A DNA stretch of 64,000 nucleotides, taken from Panorpa germanica. Lineage: Eukaryota > Arthropoda > Insecta > Mecoptera > Panorpidae. Below, piece after piece: positions 37,927 through 50,516 of the stretch; position 1 is the stretch's first letter; each line of letters begins with the position of its first letter. Position numbers and translations under genes: made by a program. The notes below the pieces were generated by a model that was not told the origin of the DNA, searched no databases, and saw only the letters and a list, made by a program, of their open reading frames with translations. The DNA lies in assembly GCA_963678705.1 (NCBI GenBank), contig OY783207.1, forward strand, positions 3,286,001-3,350,000, given 5' to 3'.

Positions 37927-38090
37927 TGCCTAAAGCGGGGTTCTCACGAAGCGCATACATACAAAAGTTGAATACTACCTGGATCTGTTTTAGTGTGTCT
38001 TTCAATCTGCTTCAACTGATATTTAACTTTAATATAAAAACGCAATTACTGATCCACTCAAGGCGCCCCGTGAGAACCCCGCTTTAGGCA
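37927..38090. mobile_element. MITE with perfect 22-bp inverted ends
   Basis: TGCCTAAAGCGGGGTTCTCA (then CG) at 37927-37948 is exactly inverted at 38069-38090. 164 bases in total, no coding sequence; the target duplication is not obvious. Confidence 0.8.
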
Positions 38091-38627
38091 TTATTTACAA
38101 GTATCGACATGAAGTGATCAACTTAAGCAGCGTCAGAGAGTGGAGGAGAAAGAGGGAGAGGGGAGTATTAAAGACCGTGAGTTGATGGAGTGTTGTTAAT
38201 ATTTTATAAGTGAATTCTCTACAACACATTTTATTTAAAGATTAAATTTTTCATATTCCTTTATTTATGTAAAATCCATTATAGGAGCAATTTAAAATAT
38301 GCAGATACAATGTCTACTTTAGGGGGTTGTAAAATATAAACCCTTATATAAAATTAATCGAAATATATGGTAGCTGTACAAAAGGAAGCTTTTTCCGTTG
38401 TGTGAAGTAAAATTGCTTTGTTATCTACAACCGCCATTCTATAATAACTAAAATTATTTTCTTTGGTAGATGATTATAAAATAAAACAAAAAATGTCTTA
38501 AGAGTGGCCATCCCAAATAGATTATAATGTTTTATTAATCATTAAATACTAATCTCGAATTAAAACCTTTAAGAAACGAATTGAAACCCAGCTAGCTTGA
38601 GGTTAATGAATTTTGTCACTTTGAATT

Positions 38628-38730
38628 TGTCACGATATATTGTCACGATATATTATCACGATATGTTGTCACGATATATTGTCACGATATATTGCACGAT
38701 ATATTGTCACAATATATTGTGTCATATATA
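38628..38730. repeat. 13-bp tandem array
   Basis: About seven to eight units of TGTCACGATATAT with a few changes (ATCACGATATGT, TGTCACAATATAT), decaying to the right. Confidence 0.85.
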
Positions 38731-40822
38731 TTGAAAAAAATGTTAATATAGAAATATACAGATTAAATAAGTACACACATACACACACACGCTAGAATTA
38801 TTCATGTGTTTGTCAGTAAGTGACAAACGCGTAATACTACAAACATTAGTTAATTTAGTACGCCTTCCCTTTTAAGTTAGATAGGGGTAGCTGTAACTTT
38901 GAATAGACTTCGTCGTATGGGAGTAGGTAGTAAGGGAGTAGGGGTTGACAGATCTGATTTGAGATAAAGGGCTTCAAGACACATTTGCATAATTATTGTT
39001 ATAGTCTGCTACGTATATTATATTATTAATTTATGTAACATGTTCCAGAATAAATATTATATGAGTATTATGAACATAAACGAAAGTAATGGCACCGCTA
39101 AAGTGACTTCATTAATTTCGACTTTATGTAAACACTTTTAAAGATTCACATATTTACTTTATATAATATAAAGTACCATTCCCATCTACTGTTTCAGTTT
39201 TATTTTAATTTTAAGTTGCAAGAATAGTAATTTCTTAAAGTAAATTTATTTAACGTCTGCCTATTTCCAATGCAAAATAATATATATAAAATTAATATAT
39301 TAAAACAATATATACATTTACAAACATTTGCAATACATAATTAGCAACGTATAGACACGAGTATGGTTACTTATAATACAGAGATTCAATTAGTATTATT
39401 GATAAAGTCAATAAGGTTTTTCCTCAGGCATATTACAACCTTGTTTGTGCGACGAATACATCAAGTTTTAAAGAATAATATGTCTTACTGTTAGTGGGCT
39501 AATTAGTTGTAGTTCTCTTTCAAATAAATAGATAATATTATATTTTATAATATTTATGCTATATCAAAATATCATATTATTTATAAGTAAAATCTATAAT
39601 TCATTTTAGTTGTTAACTCGAAAGAGGCGGCTTTTAATGTATCATTTTTCTAGGTGCACCTGCTTCTAATTGGGACATAATTACAGCAACCTTTTAATTT
39701 TAAATTATTTTGAAGCATGCGTTAGTACATAATAATATTTTGTACTTTGCATTTAAAAGCTTTCAGACAAAATTTAATTAATTAATTAGAAATATGGGAG
39801 GCGCACACGTATATAGACAATCAACTTAATTAGAAAATTAACTTACAAAGTAAAACCTTTTAAGGTAGGAGAATAAATAGAAGACGACTTCATTTGAACA
39901 TTTAAAAGGGACTTTAATATAAGCAGCCTCTAAACGTAGTTACATATATATGTAAAGTTTAACATAAAAAAATTTACGAAAAAAGAGAACAATTCTAAAA
40001 AGAGAAAGTACAGAAAAAGGAAGAGATGGACTCCCTTGCATTCCACCTCTCCTCAGGACCAGAACTGCCTCCCAAGATAATGAAATTTCAATCAGAAGCG
40101 GATGTACCGTAAGTGCACTCGTGCGGTGCACTACCAAATATTTATAACTTGACAAACAAAAAATATAACTACTATGGAATATGCGATACATCGCCTAGCG
40201 CATGAGACAGAAGATACTCTGTGCAAATTATATAAAGAATCTAACGTTGATTCATGCACCGCACGAGACCGAAGATTACCGGGATTTGCAGAAGTAACAT
40301 GACATGAGCCGGTGGATTGATTTAATATATAAAAAATAAAATTATTTATAAGAAAATGTCGTTTTATTGCAACTGCAAGTTCTCGTAGCCAGCAACCGCT
40401 ACTGACTTCAATTACAATAAACTAATTATCTTTTGTATTAATACGTTCACAATTAGTACATTCTAATCATAACAATATGAAGGCCACCAATAAATAGAAA
40501 ATGATATCGAAACCAGTATAAAATGAAATGGGTGAACAAATAGACAACGTTGATTAAATATTTGTATTTGCAAAACAGCGAACAAATACGAGTACATACT
40601 GGTATGTGTGGCCTATTAGTATTATTAGAAAATTGATGTAAATATTTACAATTAGGAATATGCATTGATGTTGCTGAACAATTCGCTGTATTTCAATATC
40701 ATTTGAATGTGTATTGCGTATAGATATCATTCATTTATTAGCGTATTGTTTTTCCAGTAGCAGAGTTGCTCAACTCTAAATTAAACTGAAACGGAAGCTG
40801 TAAGGTTTATATATATATAACA
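38731..40822. other. No gene seen
   Basis: A 13-base inverted pair, CTCGTGCGGTGCA near 40118 and TGCACCGCACGAG near 40254, is the only structure noted. Confidence 0.45.
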
Positions 40823-41127
40823 CTAGCTGTCCCGGCCACGCGTTGCTGTGTCTAACGTTACATAGCGCCATCTATTGAATATTTACTCAATCTAGTCAAC
40901 AGATGTCGCCATCATCGTCGCCAGATGTCATATGTCATATACAGATAATTAATAGACAAATAATTTGCAATAAGATAATATTGCAATCATAAATTGAGAT
41001 GTAAGCTATCCTATCTTTCAAGTTGGATCAAACTGCACACGGTGTACAAATTTGTTTAAAATCGGTTAAGTAGTTTAGGAGTCCATCGCGGAGGAACAAC
41101 GTGACACGTAATTTATATATATTAAGA
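40823..41127 (-). mobile_element. Non-autonomous Helitron, second copy
   Basis: Reverse-complement relative of the insert at 57575, with the same TCTTAATATATATAAATTAC start and CTAG end, again flanked by A and T on the host strand. 305 bases. It differs internally near its 3' third, where an imperfect ATGTCATATGTCATATAC run occurs. Confidence 0.87.
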
Positions 41128-41159
41128 TAAGATTATGTAAAATGTGATTGTATAGCACA

Positions 41160-41345
41160 ATTAACGTCTGTTCATTGCACAACTTAATTTACGATTTATT
41201 AATGCTTATAACTTCTTTAATAAAAAAAGTTACAAGAAAAAGTTATTAATAAAAGTTGTAGATAATATTATTATCTACAAAAAAGCTCTTATCAAAATTT
41301 TTGTGAAAGTTATGGTTTTTAGGATAAACATAAAATTGATTTCAC
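41160..41345 (+). repeat. Dispersed repeat, partner of 54270
   Basis: TTATCTACAAAAAAGC and AAAGTTATTAATAAAAGTTG resemble 54270-54440. Directly precedes the Helitron-like element at 41349 and may belong to it. Confidence 0.45.
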
Positions 41346-41348
41346 CTT

Positions 41349-42013
41349 TATTATTCATCTAGAAAACTTAAATTTAAATGCAGGTTTGATCTTTCTAAAT
41401 GGTAAAAAAGAAGATACCTGCCTATTCGAAATGAACTGTTCGATACCGAATTTCGCAGACTATTTGTGCTTCTTATTTGTGGGCTACAGCATTGCCTAAT
41501 AACGGAATGTTTACGCCATTCGTATGGTGGCTCGAAAACGGCTCCGCACATTTTCTTGAAAATTACCTATTTCGTAGAGAAAAAAATCCTAAGACTTTTA
41601 GCATCCTCGGATTTTCCCCTGAATTTCCTGGAAACCCGTAATTTTGGAAAAACTAAAGAGTTTTTTTTACTTTTTGCTCTATAACTTTTAATTCGTAAAA
41701 GATAGAATGTTGAAAATTGGCATGTGTATTACGGTGTTCAATGCTTTTGAAAATTAAAAATTGAAAAATTGGAAAAGGAGGCGTTGCGAGAATTATGGGG
41801 CCCGGTAGGAAACTTTGGAGAAACCTCAAATTTCGGATTACTTAATAATAAAATATCTTATTATAAACAAATTTGTATGAAAAATTATTTAATGTTACAT
41901 GTAAAATTAATATGGAACGAGTTAAATATTTCAATGTAAAAATGGAATTAAAATTTGAAATGAAATTCCATTCACACACAAAAGACAGTCGTCGCTTGCG
42001 ACGGGGGTAAACT
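41349..42013 (+). mobile_element. Second Helitron-like family, copy A
   Basis: Shares about 500 bases with the reversed copy at 45828 (blocks GTATGGTGGCTCGAAAACGG, TTTTAATTCGTAAAAGATAG and TGGAACGAGTTAAATATTTC). The 3' end has a perfect 6-bp-stem hairpin, CGTCGCTTGCGACG (41990-42003), then GGGGTAAACTC; here the final CTAG is lost. The left boundary is uncertain; homology is clear only from about 41520. Confidence 0.6.
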
Positions 42014-42035
42014 CAATATAATCAATTTAAATTGA

Positions 42036-42130
42036 AAACAACTAAACCCAGATAATATAACTCTGGTCGGGAAACGAACACTTCAATGATCTCGCTCACT
42101 GTGTCTTCAGCTCAGCTAATTTCTTGAGCA
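42036..42130 (-). mobile_element. SINE head fragment
   Basis: On the minus strand: GACACAGTGAGCGAGATCAT, a B-box-like TGTTCGTTTCCC, GACCAGA and TCTGGGTTTAGTTGTTTT. Same order as the SINE at 16314 but with a more complete tRNA-like head. Confidence 0.55.
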
Positions 42131-43180
42131 CCACTGCTTTAAAGCTATAAACGTGGCCCAATGATACACGTTGTGATGTTTGTTCCAATAATACGGTAAA
42201 AATAGTAATAGCACTTAGTTTATTGTTGTCTGTACACCGACCAAATTACTGGCCGTTATAATATTAATTAAATTCTCACAAACAAAACATCGTCCAGCTG
42301 AGGCGAGAGAAATGTAAGGTCGTTGGGAACAGATAAACAACACATGATCTTTATTGCCTTTCTTATTACAAAAATGTTGCTATAGCAAGAGCCGGGATGG
42401 TCGTCCATGGGGTGCCAATGGCGCAAAACGTACTAGCACCTAACATAAACTCTACTGGTAAACACAGTTACATATATTTGAGGTTTATTTAACATAAGAA
42501 AATTTATTTGTTTAATAGAATGTAAGGTTACATAACAGAAGTTATTTTTCGACTTAAATTTACGTTTTCTGACGTTAATAAAGCTTTAAAATATGCAAGA
42601 TTATATAGTGTTACATATTACATTAACAAAAAAATAACAAAACGTAATTTTAGGTAAAAAATATTATGTTAAACAAAAGATGAATTTACGTTTTATGTTC
42701 AGATGGTAATAATGATACAAAATATGCCCGGTTATCAATTATATTCGTTTAAGATATTGGAGAATATAGATTTATGTTTAAAGTAATATTCACTCTATCT
42801 GATTTTATATTTACTATTATATATTGCCAGCCGTATCATTTAATTTTCCTTAGGAACGGATATTGTTAAATTTAATTAGATTCAAAAATTGGTTGTCGAT
42901 ATGTTTTAAAACAAATACCAAAATTCTGACTGAAAATTGTTTCCCGGTAAAAAATATGATTTCTTTGCGTGAAAGCTTTTCTTTTCACATGGCGATTTAG
43001 GGGATTGTAGTGGTATTTCGACATGGGGGTAAACTTTTGGGAGAAATTGGTAAACTTGCTTTCGTCACATTTACAAATTCTACCTTCCCTTTTCACCCAC
43101 TATTTCACCCACTATTAATAATATGACAAATACGTTTAAGAAAATTTTTGGCAGAGAATAATAAATTGTATTTCACCTAC
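42131..43180. other. Intronic, no feature seen
   Basis: Start of DGK intron 2 on the minus strand; AT-rich. Confidence 0.5.
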
Positions 43181-43291
43181 CTTAGGATCCTTCGCATAGT
43201 AAAGCTTGTGCCCCTTCAATTTGAAATATCTTCTTTTCCAGCGATTAAACGACCAGGTCTGTTTGTGTAAAAACCCTTCTTTTGTAGCCAC
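43181..43291 (-). CDS. DGKH: Type II diacylglycerol kinase, PH-domain exon
   Basis: A 37-codon minus-strand exon between acceptor TTTTTACAG and donor CCTAAG/GTAGGT, phase 0 at both ends. It reads [11 protein letters not shown], then [15 protein letters not shown], then [10 protein letters not shown]. This is the first half of a PH domain: strand beta1 (EGFLHKQ), the basic W-K-R-R-Y-F phosphoinositide-facing segment, and L-Y-Y-A-K-D, which is characteristic of DGK delta/eta. The second half (in the family, a segment resembling S-x-I-F-D-E-x-D-L) should follow in the next exon. I could not find it anywhere to the left, so intron 2 probably exceeds 43 kb and contains the LRR cluster. CNK, OSBP or other PH proteins are less likely given the LYYAKD signature and the exon 1 match. 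Confidence 0.87.
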
Positions 43292-44225
43292 CTGTAAAAA
43301 TGGAATTAAAAATATTATTCATCCAAATTTAAAAAAAAAAAATTAAATATTTAAAATATGTATTTCTCATATTCAAATAAAATACAACGGAAGTAGAAAA
43401 AGGTGTCGATCAACTCGAACTAGATCATTTCCTTCGTCTCCGCTCATTATAACTTGACGAAGAAAACCTGGAGATAGTGAGGATCTAATATTATATGCGT
43501 GCAGACTTTTAGTAACAATTACGACAGGGAGGGGCTGCCCACAATGTGTAACAAGACGTGGATGGCGGGGTTAGAAATTCATGAAATTTTGTGTGACGTA
43601 ATTTATGAATTTAATGCCCTTACGGCAGAAAGTTGATTATTGTTCCACTGATTCTTTGCCACTTAATGTTCTAAAATAGAAAGTAGCTAACGTAAAAGTT
43701 AACATAATTATTACCTTAAAATAAGAAATACATCACGAGTAAGATCGTGAGCAGATCAATTTAAAAAGAATTCAGTAAATCACACACAAAAAAAGCAATT
43801 ATTTTCGGTTAGACAAATATTGAATTTGTGAATTTACTTTAAGTAAATATTATTTATAAAAAGAAAAATGTGTAACAATAAATTGTAAATAAAATAAAAA
43901 AAACCGAAAAGAAACAGAAGCTGAAACGGACGGAGGCTTACAAGTATCGCACTGCGTCTCTGAGCGAGGGGTACAGGGGTAACAGACGTAAGTACATAAT
44001 ACAAAACATTGCCTGGAAGAAACCAATATTCTTTGCTTTTTTTAAATAAATAAAAAAATATATGATATTTTCTTATTTGAGAATAAAAAAACAATAAGAA
44101 TATAAAAACGAGTATAAACTCTTTTATTTTTGGGATGAGTTCTATCACCGACAACCTCCTACAAGTGTTATGAACTTTTGTTTTCGAAATTTGAATACTT
44201 GATTTCAGTACATGATTCTTTTGTC

Positions 44226-44846
44226 ATGTGTCTCATTTTTTAGTGGTCGATTTTTCAATTTTTGATTGAAATTGATGTTAATAAATGTGTATTGGCGTGT
44301 CTATTTTATTAAATATCTAAATGTTGCCGGAGATATAGCAATTAAAAGATTGAATTGTAGTATTAGCGCTAAAAATGGTTCGCCATATTTGTATGACGTG
44401 AAATGCATTTTAACGTCAGTTATTTGTTGAGTAGGTCAGTGCTGTGGTAATGTTCTATAGCTGTTGGTAGTCAAATAATCAAGTCAAATCAAAGAATAAT
44501 AAGTTTTTATTTTATTTAACCCTGCTAAGGCAAACATAATATTGAAATTTTATTGTTCTTTGAAATAGCTGTAAATAATATTTGATATTTTGATATATAA
44601 TTACATACATAAGAGATTTATGAGCTGTATGGTTGGCAGCGGTTATGATGTCACATGCATTTGGAATGTGTACAACGTTGAATCCCTTTAATAATTAAAG
44701 AGACAAAATGACTTTTTTAATTGTTAATATCTCCTAACAGATAAGGAGTTATTAAAGAATAATTGAACATTTGAGGTTCTAGTAACCCACTTTATCAATA
44801 TATAGTACACTTTTATAGAAATTAAGACTTAGGACACAAGCACATT
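44226..44846 (-). mobile_element. 16-bp-TIR MITE, reversed copy
   Basis: Reverse-complement copy spanning nearly the full family length, with degenerate termini (TCATGTGTCTCATT at one end, AGGACACAAGCACATT at the other). Lies in DGK intron 1. Confidence 0.85.
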
Positions 44847-45827
44847 TAATTTGATTTCACTCGTTCAAAGGATATGTCAGTGATATGAACTACAAATGGT
44901 AAAATCATTTCACCTGATCTCACTACCATACCAGTATTGAATGAAGTTGCAAATAAACTATTAAAGTGTAACAGAGGCAAATATATCTTGTTTCTTTTTC
45001 TATGTGGAATGATTTTATCTCTACTAAAATAAATATGATGTTGAATCTATCTGAAATCTGAGTGAAAAAGAATTGATTTCCTAGCTAAGCCATTTCACTA
45101 AAATGTTTAATAGGATATCATTATTTTAAAGAAAAAACATTTAAACGTCATAATTTCGAAGACGGGCATCATTCAGAGACGGCCCTAAATCTCAAATACC
45201 TCTAAAATGTTTTTTTATTATCACTTGTAGTTATTTATACAAACATGGGACACGTGTTCACCATGCTGGGCTGTGAATACTCGCTTCCGTCATTTTACGA
45301 GCAGATAATTTGTGTAAATATTATTATTTAAATTTGAAACATAAACAGACAAGCAGCGAAGCCTCAACGCTCAGCTGAAGCACTGCACACAACTTGGATT
45401 GAATGCATGTTCTATAAGTGGGATGGTACATATACAACGTAAAAAGTAAGACCTACTCTCCACGTAGTGTCACTTGCAGCATCGCATTTGCTCTAGCGTA
45501 TTACACGACGCATAGACGTAATATTCTTTTAAAAATGACGGCTCGGCAGTCAATTTTGTTCATAAAATTGGTATACTGATTGAAATACTGAATTATCCTC
45601 TGATAACGCTCTTGCAGCAACAAACAATCTGCGGTTAATGTTTTTTTCGATGTATGGATGAAGCCAATATATTCTACGTGTAATTGACATTTTGCCAATG
45701 AAAAAACGTGCTTTCTTAATGTTAAACTTTAGACCCTATTTGCTTGTATGACGTTACGTGGACAGAACTGAGATGCAGAATACGTCTGGCTTCATTTGCA
45801 TCTTAGATAACCAACTTTATCTATGTA

Positions 45828-46535
45828 CTAGAGTTTACCCCCGTCGCAAGCGACGACTGTCTTTTGTGTGTGAATTGAAATTCATTTCAAATTTTAATTT
45901 CACTTTTGAATTGAAATATTTAACTCGTTCCATATTTATTTTACATATAACAGCATATGATTTTTCATATAAACTGACTAATAAAATATATTTTTTTCAA
46001 TTGGTTAATTATTTGACCCACTTCTTTTCAAAATTTTGAATTTTTGTTTTCGATTTGTAAATTAGGTAAAAAAGTTAGCCCATATATGAAATTTCAACTT
46101 TCTAGTCCAATTTTTACTCTCGACTAAAACCGCCCCTGTGTCCCCAAATAATTTTTTTGAATTTTGAATTATTTTTTTTTAATATCATGATCAGTTGTTC
46201 ACAATATCACAATCCAAAATTTGAGTTTTCTCCAAAGTTTCCTACTGGGCCTCCCAACTTTTTCAATTTATAATTTTCAAAAAATGTTAGCATTGAACAC
46301 TCTAATACATATACCAAATTTCAACTTTCTATCTTTTACGAATTAAAAGTTATAGACCAAAAATTTTTTTTTTAATTATTCCAAAATTACGGATTTCCAG
46401 GAAATTCAGGGAAAAATCCGAGGACGCCAAAAGTCTTTGAATTTTTTTGTCTACGAAATAGACAATTTTTAAGAAAATGCGCAGAGCCGTTTTCGAGTCA
46501 CCATACAAATCGCGGTCCCATATAAACAAATAAAC
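45828..46535 (-). mobile_element. Second Helitron-like family, copy B
   Basis: Reverse orientation. The 3' end shows the hairpin CGTCGCTTGCGACG (45842-45855), about ten bases, then CTAG followed by host T, as in Helitrons. The 5' boundary is not defined. Confidence 0.6.
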
Positions 46536-46539
46536 TTTC

Positions 46540-46571
46540 AGTTTTATAGAAATTAAGACTTGATTCACAAG
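46540..46571 (-). mobile_element. Scrap of the 16-bp-TIR MITE
   Basis: TTTTATAGAAATTAAGACTT and a following CACAAG match the left end of the family in reverse. Only about 30 bases survive, next to the Helitron-like element at 45828. Confidence 0.5.
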
Positions 46572-48391
46572 ATCACTACACAAAATTGTTAAACTATCAA
46601 ATCGATTCTCAATCTAGATAGGAGGAACATTCGATTATTAAAATGACTTCCCTGTTCCGGCACTGTCTCGTGAATTCACACAGTTGTCTTAATTGAGTGA
46701 TACATAGAGTAACGTTATCTTGTTCACTAAAGTAAACACTCCACCTTGAACTTCGACACGTGCTTCTTCGCTTAACAGGTCGTAAAACAAACAGTTTGTG
46801 TACTAGAATCGAGTGAAGACTACTTGGAACAAATGCGAGAATACCAGGAGAATACTAATGCTCTTAGTTACTTACTTATCGTGTTTAAGCGAGTATTTAT
46901 GTTTCGGTAAAGTCAAATATTATCACAATTTTCTTATCAATTAAACTAGTGTGAACCAGTGTTGGAATTTACTCACTGTGCGCCACTGAAGCTCTTATAA
47001 ATGAATGAAACTCTCTCGCTTGATACGCCACTGTACATACCATTTATTAATCAACAAAAATGAAATGAATAAAAAAATCGACAAACTACTAGAGGATGTA
47101 AGTATACATATTACGGATAAGATAAAAATAATGTATATGGTTTGACTGCCCAAATATTTAGTACTGCATAAAAGCATATGGAAACCCAGTAAACATTTTG
47201 GAGTCACTTTGCCATCATATTGAAGAGGCGTATGATTTTCTTGCTATGAAAGAGTTCATTTACAGTTCAGTTTCTCACAATCGTTCATATGAAATGCCTA
47301 TTTTATCGGCTAAAAATAGAGAAACCACTCCACCTGTCGGAATACAAATGAAGATAAAGTTGATGCTAACTATAATTGAAGTGCAATAGTGATAGAAACA
47401 TCACAAAACAGGACACTTCACGAAATTGTATACTGGGAACATGCATATTACCAACAAGTTTAGTTAATTTAAACAAACATAAATCGTAGGTAGAAATACC
47501 AAGGTTTAATTAGGGTCAGACTTATATCTAGACTTGTTTAGGAAAACAGTTACGTGTAATCCGGATTAGTGATTAATTTTAAGTAAAAAGAACTTCAGAT
47601 AGATGTTATTGTAGTTACAGAAAATTATAACTTAATAAATAAACTTTGGTTTAGTTGTACATACATTTTAATTCCTATTACTGTTTTAGACTTTTAGTCC
47701 CCGCTAAAGAGTGCGCCTAGACTGAAGCTTCTCCACACACGATATACATATATCTTTCTCACTATTTAATTCAAAGTTCATTGACCCTACCGTGTTAGAG
47801 AATAATTCTGCAACGCTGGATAGGTTCCAAGTCTCAAGTCCCATGGTTCCAGATTCCCGAATCGCTATTGATTTTCATTTGAAGGAATATTGCAGCCTCC
47901 ATCAACCGAAATAATCCCAACGTTATTTCATGAATGTAACAATACAAGAAAACCCACAAAACAACAATAGGAAGGTATGATTAATGATAACACAAAATGT
48001 GAACCATTTATATTCCTGACATTTTCCTTTCCTACAGATACGGGAATGCTAGTACCACGCTTGCAACTTTATCCACGAGTTTCAGACTTAGACCTGTCTC
48101 ACTTTAGATGAAAAATATCCGGAGATAATATTTTAATGTGTCTGTGAGGTAAATGATATTCATTTATAAGGATCTAGTTTAGTTACAGCAAATATCGTTT
48201 ACGTATGGAAGGTGTATTAAATTTCATAACTGCAGTTAAAGATATTCCCAAGAAGTAGTCTTGCTCCACCTAGAGAAAGATCTCACTATGCAAACTAACA
48301 TGTGTACAAAAGCAAGTACTTCACTATTGCTTGGTAAAAGCGATGTTGCCGGTGTTGCCAAGTATATTGTATATTTACGAACATCCTTGGA
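46572..48391. other. DGK intron 1, no feature seen
   Basis: AT-rich; short frames without domains. Confidence 0.5.
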
Positions 48392-48406
48392 AACTAAGAG
48401 TTACAG

Positions 48407-49001
48407 AGAATGGGGGGGGGAGGTCCAAAAAAGAGAAAGGAGTACTTTGAAAGGAATGAAATGGCGGTCGAGGAGGCAGAGAGGAGAAGAGAAGGAGGCG
48501 CAAGTGTGGAAGAGGAGCTAAGGAGAAGGGATAAGGAGATACAACAGCAGGAGAGAATGGGAAAAATAGAAAAAAGTAACTACAATAAAAGATATAAAAG
48601 GTTATGGGAAAATAATGTGCCTCAGTACCTTATAGAAAAAGACATAAAACACATAAGAAGAATAGCAAGGTTTAGATTGGGAAATGAGGAAAAAGGAAAC
48701 AGATACTGGGAAAAGAGTGAGGAAAGAAAGTGTAGAGTGTGCGGAGCGGAGGACGAAACACTGGAGCACATTAAGTTTGAGTGTAAGGAAAAAGTAGCGA
48801 GCGAAAGGAATATTGGCCAGCTATTAAAGGGAGGCAGTGAAGGAAAGAGATGGATGGCAGAAATAGTAAGAAGGAAAGAACAAACAGGAGAATAAATAAG
48901 CTGAGAATAATGTAAATTTAATTGTAAGTTGAAGTATATGAAATGTATTAAGAATGTAGATTGTAAAGCCGAAAGGCGAACAATAAATAAACAATAATAA
49001 C
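48407..49001 (+). mobile_element. 5'-truncated LINE with exact target-site duplication
   Basis: 595 bases flanked by a perfect 15-base duplication AACTAAGAGTTACAG (48392-48406 and 49002-49016). From 48410 it encodes the end of an ORF2-type protein. A Glu/Arg-rich helical stretch is followed by IRRIARFRLGNEEKG and a Cys/His knuckle, C-R-V-C...H-I-K-F-E-C (C-x2-C-x7-H-x4-C), the C-terminal motif of Jockey/I/R1-like elements. No reverse transcriptase remains. The tail is AATAAACAATAATAAC rather than pure A. The intact duplication and open frame suggest a young insertion. Confidence 0.92.
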
Positions 49002-49535
49002 AACTAAGAGTTACAGTCTAGTCTAATAATTATTTAGGAAAGGGCCCAAAAGTATTAAATTAATTTAGATTTGATAAATACTATTGGTTTTTTCATTCCA
49101 GTTCCTTAAGATATAGATAATATTGATTCTATTACAAGAGAAAGTATACGTCCCCATCCAGTCACTCGATTAAAAACATATCAAGTTTTATACATGTAAT
49201 AAAAAACGTTATATTATCCCCTCCTGATGGTTAGGTATAAGAGCACGAATATATGTCAGTGAATAAAATACAATAACAAAAATATAATAAAAAATTATCT
49301 GAGTATTTTCGATACATAACAAATAATAAAATTCACGTCAATAAATGATGGGTGATCCATATCTGTCACCTCGCTGTGGTCTGGGCACTGTGGCAAGGTC
49401 ACTAGAATGAGTACCTATATAACGCCCAGCTGATATTATATGGCGCTTGACACATTCTAACTATCGAGTTTAATTTACATTAGATAAAATGGAATTGGTG
49501 ACCAAAATTGCGTCATTTTCTCAAAGCAACTACTA

Positions 49536-49800
49536 CGAGGGTTGTTTGATAATTCAGTGACTCTCTCTTTTTTGTAAAAGCTTTCTTTTTTATCAACATA
49601 GTTTCCTTTAAGCTCGATATATTTAGTCCAGCGTTTTTCCAACATTTTTATTCCTTCCAAATAATACGTTTTATTACGACACTCCAAATTTTTGTTAGGC
49701 CAACATCTCTTATCGCCCAGCCATTTCTTTAGGTTTGGAAACAAGAAATAATCGCAGGGGGATAAATCTGAGAAATATGCAGGATGAATATGTCAATTGC
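49536..49800 (-). mobile_element. Mariner transposase C-terminal fragment
   Basis: Minus-strand codons read HPAYFSDLSPCDYFLFP (third catalytic Asp region, PDLxPxDYxLF in mariners), then NLKKWLGDKR, YYLEGIKMLEKRWTKYIEL and KGNYVDKKE. The fragment ends at a mariner-like terminal repeat beginning CGAGGGTTGTTTGATAAT after TA (49534). The catalytic core upstream is missing, so this copy is dead. Confidence 0.85.
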
Positions 49801-49898
49801 TGCTTTCAATGGTTGCCAAATACTGCTCAAAATTTGACAGTAGTCTATTAATAGATGGCAGTTAATAGGATCTGCGCGGGAAATTCAAAAAAATACTG

Positions 49899-50516
49899 AA
49901 TGGGCTTGTGTCCTATGTCTTAATTTTTATAAAAGTGTACTATATATTTATAAAGTGGGTTACTAGAACCTCAAATGTTCAATTATTTTTTAATAACTCC
50001 TTATATGTTAAGAGATATTAACAATTAAAAAAGTCATTTTGTCTCTTTCATTATTAAATGGATTCAACGTTGTACACATTCCAAGTGCATGTGACATCAC
50101 AATCCTTGTGTAAGGTTACCAACCTTACAGCTCATAAAGCTCTGCTATATGTATTTATATATCAAAATATCAAATATTATTTACAGCTATTTCAATATTA
50201 TGTCTGCCTTAGCAGGGTTAAATAAAATAAAAACTTATTATTCTTTGATTTGACTTGATTATTTGACTACCAACAGCTACAGAACATTACTGCACTCACT
50301 TATTCAACAAATAACTGACGTTAAAATGCATTTCACGTCATATACATATGGCCGACCATTTCCAGCGCTAAAACTACAATTCAAACTTTTAATTGCTATA
50401 TCTCCGTCAATATTTAGATATTTAATAAAATAGACACGCCAATACACATTTATTAACATCAATTTCAATCAACAATTGAAAAATCGACCACTAAAAAATG
50501 AGGACACAAGCCCATT
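49899..50516 (+). mobile_element. 16-bp-TIR MITE (Spy-like?), complete copy
   Basis: Begins AATGGGCTTGTGTCCT and ends with its exact inverse (AGGACACAAGCCCATT). 618 bases, non-coding. Same family as 52368, 57324, 59308, 60059, 63491 and (reversed) 44226. No repeated host bases are found outside the ends. Confidence 0.9.

Noticed and set aside
48261..48521. 86-residue frame crossing into the LINE
   Set aside because: It spans the target-site duplication and LINE junction, so it is a chance fusion out of frame with the LINE protein.
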